NCBI RefSeq assembly: GCF_035222375.1
Contig: NC_085887.1
Span: 2,021,501 to 2,085,500, forward strand
Length of the DNA stretch: 64,000 nucleotides
From: Podospora pseudocomata
Lineage: Eukaryota; Ascomycota; Sordariomycetes; Sordariales; Podosporaceae
Direction of reading: 5' to 3'
This document shows, in pieces, positions 9,388 to 19,179 of the stretch. The position numbers were made by a program, and so were the translations under genes. The number at the start of each line of letters is the position of its first letter. Position 1 is the first letter of the stretch. The notes under the pieces were generated by a model. The model ran no database searches. It saw only the letters and a program-made list of their open reading frames with translations, and was not told the origin of the DNA.

Positions 9388-10577
9388 TTAATACCAGATA
9401 CTCCTCGTCCGATGATGCGGCGCCCTCTCCCTCCCCTCGTTCTCCATCTCCTTGATGGTATCATAGAGGAAGAAATCAATCAAAATCGCATTCACCCTCG
9501 CCCCTGGATTTTCTCTCAATATCTCCCTCCGTATCAACTCCACACACCAGATACTGCACGCCCGGAGCTGGATCTCCCAGTTGCTACCCGAGGGGATGTC
9601 ACGTTTGAGCTGCACGGCGGTTTCGAGGGGTGGGCTGTACTGGATGCAGCCGAGCTGGTTGAGCATCTGCGGGATGCGGTAGTCGGCAAACATGGTTATC
9701 TTGTCAATGTCGTAAAATTTGCCGTAGGGGCCTTGGCCCTCGAAGCAAGCCCAGAGATCGGCGACGAGGATCTGGGCGCGTTTGAGGAGGCGGATGGGTT
9801 TCTTGCGGGGGAAGGAAGGGGGGGAGTGGGTGTCGTTGAAGCAGGAAAAGTTGGAGGCGAGGGTGTTGACCAGGCGAGCGGCGGAGTTGTTGGAGGAGGT
9901 TACGAGGTGGAGGGGGTGGCAGGAGAATTTCTCGTAGAGGATCTGGCCGGCTTCACGGAGACAGGAGAGACGGGCGGCGAGGAGGGGCATTTCCTCCGAG
10001 GTGGCGGAGCGGAAGACGTGTTTGAGGGTGGAGAGGGTGAGTTCTTCTTCGTTTTGCCAGAAGTGAGGGTCTGTTATGGGGATGCCTGGGGTGGATGGTG
10101 TTAGTCTCGTGGTGTAGTGGTATATATATAAGAGAGAGATGGAAAAGACATACCCTCCTCCAACGCCCTCTGTAAAGCAGCCACCAAACTCCAATACCCT
10201 GTCCATCTCCTCCCCTTGTACTCGATGGAAAACCTCTCTTCTTCACCCCTCTCACTCCAAAAACAAAAGTTCAAAAGATCCATGGTGAAGATAAAGGCCA
10301 CCACATCCTCTGGCTTGTCACCCTTTGATGGGTGAGGGTGAAGCTCGTGTGCCGCCCAGGTGGCCGGTGAGTAAGACTTTGTTTGCATCTGAGAGTAGAT
10401 GGCTCTGGCGGCGTTTTTGCATGACCGCATGTCGAGGGCTACGTCGATGGAGTTGTTGTAGACATATTCGGCTGATTCGAGGACGCCCGTGTCAGGCTCA
10501 GCGGCAACTTGTGGTTTACCGGCGATGTGTTGGCGGAGGAGCTCGAGGAGTTCAAGATCTGGTTCGGAGTCTGACAT
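9388..10577 (-). CDS. qng1: Queuosine 5'-phosphate N-glycosylase/hydrolase (Qng1, DUF2419)
   Basis: Two exons (10577-10154 and 10085-9388; 68-nt intron) give 373 residues. The protein is alpha-helical with the family blocks VAFIFTMDLLNFCFWSE near residue 90, IEYKGRRWTGYWSLVAALQR, and the conserved ITMFADYRIPQMLNQLGCI in the C-terminal half, whose Asp belongs to the proposed active site. Members release queuine from queuosine 5'-phosphate so that it can be reused for tRNA wobble modification. Fungi without this modification pathway often still carry the gene. It is divergent from uba2. Confidence 0.88.
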
Positions 10578-11462
10578 TTTTTTCGGGTTTCTATTGGTCA
10601 GTTGGTATTTTTGTGAGTTTGGTCTTTTAGATGAGAAATTTTCCTATGAGATTTTGACTCTCCAGATCGCAAAACAAAAATAAAAGGGTGTTTGTTGGGA
10701 TGTATGACTGGAAGTGAGTGAGTGGCTGATGTGGATTAAGCGGTCAATTGAGGATGAAAATCAGATAAGTGGGACTGTGCAGTCAAGCATAAAGTCTGGG
10801 CGGGCTGAAGGGGCTTTTGATCACGACGAGAACAACTGGAATCATGAAATATTAGGAAAGAAGAGGTTTGAGAAGTATTTTGATGTGGTATATAAACTGG
10901 AAAGCTTTTTTTCATGGAGATACCGGGATTTGCCGTGACAGCATGTTTCAATATTTGTTTGGAGGTTGAAGCTCGGATAAGATGAGGCTGATAATCTGTA
11001 ATAGGCGCATCTTGAAGGCTTGTTGCCGTCGAAAGACAAGGCAGAAGAGATATTCCTTTTCAAGTAATAAGCTTGAGGGGTCTGGTTTCAACCGAAGGCA
11101 AAGAAAGCTCCATCGTAGAGTCATCTTCACTTGAGGTTGGTTTTAAAAGAAGCCTGAAATAGAAGTCGAAAAAAGTAGCGAGGTGAAAGAGCGATGAGCT
11201 CAGTGTAAGAGCAGCACAGGTGCGCCTGGCAGGCAGGGCGGCCAATGGGGGGCGTCTCCAGGAAGCCGAGTGGGGCCCTGCAGTGCGCCATGACCCACAC
11301 CAATGATGCCCGTCGCGTTCCCTGCCTTTCAAATCGCAGCAATTCGAAGCTCTCTTCCCGAAAGCGCTTCCCAAACACACAAACCCGGCAATAGCTGTCG
11401 CCCACACATCACAACTCTACTGAGTAAGACGCAAGGTTTGGCGGAACCCGCTTTTGCCCACC
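10578..11462. promoter_or_regulatory. Bidirectional promoter between qng1 and uba2
   Basis: This 885-bp stretch lies between two start codons facing away from each other. A CCAAT motif lies near 11244-11248, about 215 bp before uba2. Short open frames of 60-115 codons on both strands have no domain features. Confidence 0.45.
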
Positions 11463-13533
11463 ATGTCGTCAGACCCCGAATTCGACGGCGTGTCACCGCT
11501 GACCGAAGCTAAGAAGTCGCGGGTGCTCATGGTCGGCGCTGGGGGCATCGGATGCGAATTACTCAAGAACCTCGTCTTGACCGGCTTTGGAGAGACGCAC
11601 ATCGTCGACCTCGACACAATCGACCTTAGCAACCTGAATCGACAGTTTCTCTTTCGACAGGAACACATCAAGAAGTCGAAAGCGCTGGTAATTGCACCGC
11701 AGCTGCCCAAGTCGCAACGGTCCGTGAAATCGCAAGGCTGACGTGCATGGTGTTTCTAGGTCGCCACAGAGGCTGCGCAAAAGTTCAACCCGAACGTCAA
11801 GATCGTCCCATACCATGCGAACATCAAGGACCCTCAGTTCAACATTGAGTGGTTTAGCAGCTTTAGGATAGTTTTCAACGCCCTCGACAACTTGGATGCC
11901 CGACGACATGTGAACAAGATGTGCTTGGCGGCCGATGTGCCACTGATTGAGAGCGGCACCACCGGGTTCAATGGCCAGGTTCAGGTCATCAAGAAAGGCG
12001 TGACGGCCTGCTATGACTGCACAGCCAAGGAAACACCGAAATCGTTCCCAGTTTGCACGATTCGCAGCACACCGAGCCAGCCGATCCACTGCATCGTCTG
12101 GGGTAAGAGCTACCTCCTAAACGAAATCTTTGGCACAAGCGAGGACGAGTCCGCCTTCGATCACACCACCGATGCTGATAATGCGAAGGAGATTGAAGAG
12201 CTGAAGAGGGAGTCGGAGGCACTGCGGAGTATTCGACAATCAGTCGGCACACCAGAGTTCAGCGAAGCTCTCTTCCAGAAAGTGTTCAACACAGATATTG
12301 TCCGGTTGAGGTCAATGGAAGACATGTGGAAGAGCAGGAAGCCACCCGAGCCACTCGACTACAAGGCCCTGATGGAGAAGGCGTCTACCCTTGACAAGGA
12401 AGCCGTGGTCGAAGACCAACAAAAGGTTTGGACGCTGGAAGAGAATTTGATTGTCTTTAACGACAGTCTCGATCGGCTCAGCAAGCGCGTAATGGAAAGC
12501 AAAGCTGCCGGCCAAGATGCTGTCATCACTTTCGACAAGGACGACGAGGACACCCTCGACTTTGTCGCTGCCAGTGCCAATATTCGATCGACACTCTTCG
12601 GCATCGACCGGAAATCAAAGTTCGACATCAAGCAAATGGCGGGTAATATCATTCCTGCCATCGCCACCACCAATGCCATTGTGGCTGGCCTCTGTGTTTT
12701 GGAGGCGTTCAAAGTCCTCAAGGGCCAGTACAGCCAGGCGAAGGAAATCTTCCTCACTCCTTTTGCCACCCAAAGACTGCTCGGATCCGACAAGTCGCGA
12801 GAGCCAAATCCCGCCTGCCCGGTCTGCAGCTCGTTCCAGATACGGTCGCTGGTAGACTTTTCCAAGGCTACGCTCAATGACTTTGTGGAGGACTTTGTCA
12901 AAGAGGAGCTTGGCTATGGGGAGAAGGAGTTTGCTATCAGCACGGAGGTGGGAATCATCTATGATCCTGATGAAACGGATAATTTGGAGAAGAAGTTGTC
13001 CGAGCTTGGTATGTTTTCCTGTTTCGTTATTCATGAAGGCTTTACAGGGTATTTCTAACAGTATTGTACACAGGCATCAAATCTGACTCCTTCTTGACCA
13101 TTACCGACGAGGATGACGAGCTCGTCAATGTGGTTGTCGCCCTTTCAGAATCGTACGTCTCGGTTATTTATTTCCCTCACCAGACCAGTTGACTGACATC
13201 CCATCCAGGAAAGAGCCCCTCGAGGATAAACCCGTCAAGGGGGTTTTCTCCTCTGAGAAGAAGATCGAGATCCCAGCCAAGCCTAAGCAGCCGGCTACGG
13301 AAACCAACGGCGCTGCCAGCGATAGTCCCCCGCTTGTGGTCTCCCTCAAGAAGCCTACTGACGGTGTCACGCCCGCTAAGCGCTCTCACCCCGATAATGA
13401 AGAGGGGATTGCGAAGAAGGTCAAGACAATCGCTGCTGGTGCTGATGAGGAAGGCGATATCGTCATAGTGGACGATGCGCCTTTGGACGCTGGTGGTAGT
13501 AGTAGTGGGGGGGCGATTGTCATTGATGATTAA
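11463..13533 (+). CDS. uba2: SUMO-activating enzyme subunit Uba2
   Basis: Four exons (11463-11687, 11760-13008, 13074-13152, 13209-13533) encode 625 residues. The adenylation domain starts with the nucleotide-binding [14 protein letters not shown]. The catalytic cysteine is Cys174 in [18 protein letters not shown], equivalent to Cys173 of human UBA2. Two zinc-binding pairs are visible: CYDC near residue 155 and CPVC near residue 430. A ubiquitin-fold domain follows. The tail has a Lys-rich stretch ([17 protein letters not shown]) that looks like a nuclear signal, then IVIVDD and a terminal AIVIDD. Uba2 with Aos1 adenylates SUMO and passes it to Ubc9. Splice phases agree across all junctions. 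The ATG at 11463 (CACCATG) is the first in frame. Confidence 0.93.
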
Positions 13534-13569
13534 TTCTTCCGACTCTTTGAAATATCGAGAGAGGTGAGT

Positions 13570-14859
13570 TCAAGCGCTGAGTCCACCATCGAGGTTGAGA
13601 ATGCAGTTATTAGCGTACTGGTTTTTGGCGAGGAAGGAGGCGGCATCGGCGACTTCGTCTGGGGTGCCGAAGCGTTGGAGGGGGATGAGGTTTTGTAATT
13701 TGTCGATGTTGGTCATATCTGGGGGATTTGCGAAAAGTCAGTGAATGTGGTGGGGCGGGGGAGTTTGTAGGAGTAGGATACATGTGTGTGTTTTGTTTTT
13801 GTGTGTGATTTGCTATTTGGCCTGGCGAAGAAGGGGAGATGGAAAAGGGCATGGCATGGGACATGGCTTGTGGAGTTTTGTAATCATAACAGCTGAGAAC
13901 ACGTTGATCTTTCACAGAGGAATACTGAACAAAATATGAAAAGTAAGAGAGGGGAGAGAGAGGCTTACCTTTTGTCATTGGGGTATGGATGTATCCTGGT
14001 ACAATAGCATTGACTCTTACACCCGACTGTCCGTACTCCATTGCTAGAGTATTTGTCAATCCCAAAACCCCGGCTTTGGTGGCGGCGTAGACTGCGCTGC
14101 CTGTGATTGCTTTTGTTGCCAGCAAGGAAGCGATGTTGATGATGACGCCCTGGGAGCCAGTTCTGTAGCTTCCTGGGTGGAGCTGGGGGGGTTCGGGGGT
14201 GATGGGGGTTGTTTCTTCGTCCTCCTCTTCTTCTGGGGTGAGTTTTTGACTTTGGGGGAGCTCGGCTTGTTCGGTGGTGATGTCAATTTCTTGGACTGGT
14301 TCAGATGATGATGGGGTTGAGGGAGAAGAGAGTTTGGACTCCCAGTGGGCGGCGGCGGCGGCTTTGGCTGAGCGGCGGGCCGCGGTTGTGTGGGCGATCA
14401 TGGACTTGCCGATGTACTTGCAGCCGAGGATTGTGCCGAGGAGGTTGGTGGAGAGGAGCTCGTCGATTTCAAACTTGCCGGTGTGAAGGAGGAGTTTGGT
14501 TTGGGAGATGCCGGCTGAGTTGATGAGCATGTCGATTTTGGGCTGGATGGGGTGGGTTAGTGATGTGTGTGGGTGATATGGGGGGTTGGTTATGAGGGAG
14601 GGAACCATACGTGACGTTTTAGGAGGGTTTCCCAGTGTTCTTTGACTGTTATGTTCATGTGGTAGGGGACGTGGAGGGTGGGATTGTTGAAGCCTACGAC
14701 GAGCCTGCGGTCGAACTTGGGCTTTACGCCGGCTTTGCGGGAGGCCATGATGACTTTGGCGCCTTCTTGGGCGAAGCGTTTGGCGATTGCGTGGCCTATG
14801 CCTGAGGAAGCACCGGTTACGAGGGCGATTTTGCCTTTGAGGGGGTATTGAACAGACAT
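13570..14859 (-). CDS. Short-chain reductase, 3-oxoacyl-ACP reductase (FabG/CBR4)-like
   Basis: Three exons (14859-14611, 14542-13969, 13718-13570) give 323 residues. The Rossmann fold has the TGASSGIG cofactor motif at residues 14-21, the INSAG (NNAG-like) strand, the catalytic Ser in INIASLLA and the YxxxK pair in AVYAATKAGVLGL. It ends with the conserved CILNLDGGLSA. The best fit is the FabG/CBR4 type, which reduces 3-oxoacyl-ACP in mitochondrial fatty-acid synthesis, but SDR substrates are hard to read. The odd part is an insertion of about 70 residues rich in Ser, Pro, Glu and Thr between the fourth strand and the catalytic serine. The stop lies 36 nt from the stop of the convergent uba2 gene. 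Confidence 0.8.
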
Positions 14860-15384
14860 TTTGGGGTTTGGGTTGTGAGTTGTGTGATGTTGAAGAGTGA
14901 GCGAGTTGAAGTGTGAATGAGATATCCCACTGAGTGATGTAATTGGTGGTGTATATTTTACGGTATAGTACACTTAACGTGTAATACAGGGGTCGAAGTT
15001 ACGCAAGCTTGTGATTTGGCACAACACACGACTAACTGATCGCCTTGTATTGGTCTCACAGAGGGACGGACGAACTGCAAGATAAATTTAAGGGCTGCTG
15101 CCAAGGAGAAGCATCCAGGGGAGTTTGCAGACAGAGCTGCCTTTGCCTTCCAAGTTGTTGGATCTGGGACGGAGGAGGAACAAATCGGGTCTCCGCTGCG
15201 ACGCAAAACCGAATTGCGAATGGGTTGGCTTTTTTGACTTTTACACGCTCCCCAGGTTTATCGCGATATTTTTTAAAGGGCTTGAGTGCTCTTCGACGTA
15301 CGGACACACACATAACTAACCCAAGGAACTGAGAGAACACGGCGAGCGACAACGAATTTATGACGACGGCAACGGACGTTTTCC
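14860..15384. promoter_or_regulatory. Bidirectional promoter between the FabG-like and sphingolipid phosphatase genes
   Basis: This 525-bp segment lies between divergent start codons. A short upstream open reading frame at 15360-15392 overlaps the start of the right-hand gene. No supported protein-coding gene lies within. Confidence 0.45.
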
Positions 15385-15392
15385 ATGTGTAA
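15360..15392 (+). promoter_or_regulatory. Overlapping upstream ORF (10 codons)
   Basis: ATG at 15360 opens a 10-codon frame (MTTATDVFHV) that ends at 15392, beyond the main ATG at 15385 and in another frame. A ribosome that starts here cannot easily reinitiate at the main start, so such uORFs usually lower translation. That it lies in the transcript is inferred. Confidence 0.45.
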
Positions 15393-17432
15393 ACCTGCGA
15401 ACGGCTCGGGCTCGGGCTCAGAGCTCCCAGTTGCCCCGCTACCTGTCAGTAGTGACGAGAAGGCGAAGGATGTGGTGGTGGATGCTGGATTGAAGAGCCT
15501 CGACCATTGTATGTCTCCCGAAGCGCGCGATTGTTTTCTGTCGGGGGGGATATTTGGAGAACAACATACTTCTTTGTTGAGACGCGACACAATGTACCTT
15601 GAGGGCTTGAAGATGGAACAGGGCCGACGGTCAACCCCGCCTGTCTCTCCGCCATGTCTTCTACACTGCCGGTGGCACAGCGCTACTCGCATTCGATAGT
15701 CACGGGAAACGAGATGCTGACATGTGAATTGTGTAGATCGGCGAGCGCTTCCAAAATGGCGATATTCTTTGCGACAATGCCTCCTGCCGCTCGTGCGGTG
15801 GGAGACACCCTATCTCGCCGCTTTCCAGAATGCCGTACGAACACCAGCTCTCGATAGCTACTTTGCGATCACGGCCAACCTTGGCACACATACATTCTTT
15901 ATGATTGGGCTGCCGATCCTGTTCTGGTGTGGCTTCAGGGGCTTTGGAAAGGGGTATGGACTTTTGCTGCAACCAGGCAACAGGAAATCGCGGCTAATTG
16001 GGGGTATACAGACTCGTTCATATCCTTGCTGAAGGCGTCTTCTTCACCGGCTTCCTCAAAGACATGTGCTCCCTCCCTCGTCCACTCTCACCACCTCTCC
16101 AGCGCATCACCATGTCTGGCTCTGCTGCTCTCGAATACGGCTTCCCCTCCACCCACTCCGCCAACGCAGTCTCTGTTGCAGTCTACGCTATCCTCATGTT
16201 GCGAAGTGACCATAACATCTACTCGCCCACCACGACCATTGCCCTCGAAGCCCTTGCTTACTTTTACGCTCTCTCGATTGTTATCGGCCGTCTTTACTGC
16301 GGTATGCACGGGTTCATCGACGTCATTATCGGGTCTATTATGGGAACGGCCATCTCTCTCGTTGAGTTCTACTACGCCCCGGCTGTGGAAGAGTGGATGT
16401 ACTCTTCCAACTACGCCGCTCCCTTGATCGTGGCGTTGATCATTCTTGTGCTTGTGCGTGTTCACCCCGAGCCAGCAGACGACTGCCCATGCTTCGACGA
16501 CAGCGTGGCTTTTGCCGGTGTGATGATCGGGTTGGAGTGCGGTATGTGGCGGTTTGCGAGGTACTCCCCTTATGCCACTATCTACAACGGGTCAGACGCT
16601 ACGTTCTCCCTCGCTGCGATGGGGTGGCCCTTGTCTATTGGTCGCGTCGTTTTTGGCGTTCTGATGATCTTCGCCTGGAGAGAGGCGATGAAGCCAACTC
16701 TGTTGAAGTTCCTGCCTCATTTGTATAGGTTGTTAGAACGTGTGGGCATGTCCCTGCCCAGAAGGTTCTTCGTGCCGGCGAGCGAGTACAAGGATGTGCC
16801 GCTGCATGTGAGGGATGATAACCTGATTCCGAATGTATCTGATTTTCCCAAGGTGATGAGGAGCATCAGGGGCCCGGGTCGCGGTAGGAGCGTGAGTATC
16901 GGGCCGCAAAGTGCGGCGGATGCGTATGAGACGTTGGCGTATCGCGAGCGGAGAAGGAGGGAGTCTTTGGAGGGTGACAATGGTGGGGTGAAGAGCAAGG
17001 GGAGCTTGGCGTCTCTTAGGGAGAGTGCGGCGAAGCTGAGCGGGGTGGATGTTTTTGAGGATGGGGGGAAGAGTTCTGGGGTGCAGCAGCAGAATGGGAG
17101 GGTGGCGGAGTTTGAGAAGATGATGGGGACGGGAACGGTCGTGGTTGCTAATGAGGAGGAGATGGTGCTTGGTGTGGAGGATGAGTTGGGGGAGAAGGAG
17201 GTTTTCTCGAGGCTGGTGAAGCCGAGAGTGAGGTATGATGTGGAGGTAGTGACCAAGCTGGTTGTTTACACGGGTATGTTTTCTTCTGCTTGTGGATGGT
17301 GAGGGTTCTTGTTTTTGGTTTACTGACGCTTGTGCTACCCCAGGAATCGCTTGGTTGGCCGTGGATCTGATTCTCGTCACTTTTGAGATGATTGGGCTTG
17401 GTGCGGGGCACTTGGTGGCGGCGGCACCATGA
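15385..17432 (+). CDS. Long-chain-base-1-phosphate phosphatase (Lcb3/Ysr3, PAP2 family)
   Basis: Four exons (15385-15508, 15737-15953, 16012-17273, 17344-17432) give 563 residues. The lipid-phosphatase signature is complete: KDMCSLPRP near residue 131, FPSTHSANAV near 157 and IGRLYCGMHGFIDVIIG near 197 (Gly-Arg where many members have Ser-Arg). An aromatic, membrane-associated start with WRYSLRQ and TANLGTHTFFM is characteristic of the Lcb3/sphingosine-1-phosphate phosphatase group, and about eight hydrophobic segments follow. The C-terminal 200 residues before the last exon are polar and not conserved. The enzyme dephosphorylates phytosphingosine or dihydrosphingosine phosphate in the ER membrane. 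Intron 1 is 228 nt, unusually long for this window. Confidence 0.87.
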
Positions 17433-19179
17433 TGAACTTTGGAGGTGAGAAGAGAAATTCTGGAATACGCCAACGCCTTTTAAATGTTTGCAACTTCTCT
17501 TTGGCTATTGGCTTTGTAATAGTTCTTGATACATAATGAATGAGGATTTATGATGATGATGAGCCTTGCGTTTCTTGTGTCTAGGTATCGAGCTGGTTCT
17601 CTGAAAGACCAAGACATGGTCGATACCACGGGCTCCAGTCAGAGGCTGCCAGAGATCAACAAAGGTCAAGGCGGTCAGGGACGCCCCTCTCCCGACCAGT
17701 CGGTCAACACCCGCCGGCCGGTGATGGAGAACCCCTGCGGCTCAACTGTGAATGGATGGATCAATCAGCGCCATGTTCTGGGTCCTCGGTGCCTGGGTTT
17801 GATCTAATCTAATCTCCATGTAACCCGATTTGCTGCCACCATCACTTACAGATCTGACTGGAGGAGCTTCGAGAAGCCAAGCTCCATGTTGTTTACATCC
17901 TGTCTTCGAACCTGCATCAAGTGCATCTCCTGCTTGACTTCTTTCCGCACTTCGCACGATAACTGGCGCATCACCTTTGAGCACATACTATATACTTGAC
18001 GGCATTTACACTACCAGGACTCCAAATGCTTCCGAATCCATACCCCACGAAACAATCTACGTCTGATCTGTACCTGAGCCAAGTGAGGCTGGGCTGCAGG
18101 TCATAGGGTGCTACTGCATGGCACGCAGCACGAGGTTGTGGAGATGGCCGTTTTTATTCATCCCTTCTAGCGTAGCTGGAATGGAGTTTTCTATTTTCCA
18201 ACATCACCACATCCACACACCTCCTTTGCCAACCTGGAAAGCTCCAGCTTCAAGCGCCGAAGCTCCGGCTTTCAGACCCGGCAGTGGCGAAGCTGGATTT
18301 TGACAGATCTTGCACGTCGCCATGACGTTGGCTAGAACAAAGAGTTTTTCCGCAGTTAAACCGGGGCTCCCAGCTGCATCTGTCCAATCACGTGCAGAGC
18401 TGAAGGACAATTCAAAGTCTTGGCCTACCAGATCGAGTCTAGCCTTGGTGCATGATTTTATGAAGCGGAGGTGTTCGGTGCTGTGTGGCGCTCTGCCTTT
18501 CTCAACCCAGGCAAACCCAAATCACATTGGAACAGACACCCAACCTCCGCCCCGAGTCGCACAGAAAGTGAGAAAGCTGCCCATCAGCTTTTGTCTTTTT
18601 TTGCGCGAAGTATCTGGATGATCATTGTCTGTCTGGACCCCCAAATTTACACGGCGTTCCACCCGACTGGTGTTCACTTACTTAGTCTTTGGAGAGTCGA
18701 GTGCCAAGTTTCAAGTTCAGTGAAGATACAGGGGCGATTCCCCCAGCAGGCTGCGCTCGGTCTCTTTCAGCCATCGCAACCGCTGCAAAGCCGCTGTAAC
18801 CAACCAAGCACACGCTGTGCAGGGCGTGCTCAGCACCTTTCCCCTTCGGTTATCGCCCACTTTTTACCTTGATCCATCAGCCCAGATTCCGTCCAGATCG
18901 ACCCATTCAGCAAGGCAACCTACAGTTTCCCCTTCCCCCAACCCCCTCGAAAATCCAACAAACCTCCCAAGATATCGATCCTGGCCCTGCATCTGCCATT
19001 CTTCGACCCGGCACTTGCTGGCGCCTAGGCGCTTCACCGCTGAGAGATCTCGCTGTGTAAAGCGACGACAAACCGACACACACCGGCCCACTCTTCATCG
19101 CATTCTCCGCAGCTCATCGTCATATCGCAAGAGGGTGAAAACGCTGCAAAAATCAGACGCATGTAGCGTCTCAGCGACA
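17433..19179. promoter_or_regulatory. Long upstream region and leader of the KDM4-like gene
   Basis: This stretch is 1.75 kb without a supported gene. The left end is the phosphatase 3' UTR. A composite CCAAT/E-box lies at 18384-18394. The frame of the demethylase is open back to 18817 but has no ATG before 19180, so this part is read as a long 5' leader. Open frames on either strand (60-133 codons) show no domains. Confidence 0.45.
18384..18394 (+). promoter_or_regulatory. Composite CCAAT box and CACGTG E-box
   Basis: CCAAT at 18384-18388 is followed directly by CACGTG at 18389-18394, with no base between. CCAAT boxes bind the HAP/CBC complex and CACGTG binds bHLH factors. The site lies about 790 bp before the demethylase start codon. 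Function is inferred from the match alone. Confidence 0.35.

Noticed and set aside
9235-10104. 289-codon plus-strand frame opposite qng1
   Set aside because: The Gly/Glu/Val-rich product is the antisense of the recognised qng1 exon 2.
13610-14608. A 332-residue unspliced reading of the FabG-like gene
   Set aside because: Its N- and C-terminal ends are intron translations; the three-exon model restores the conserved start and the LNLDGGLSA end.
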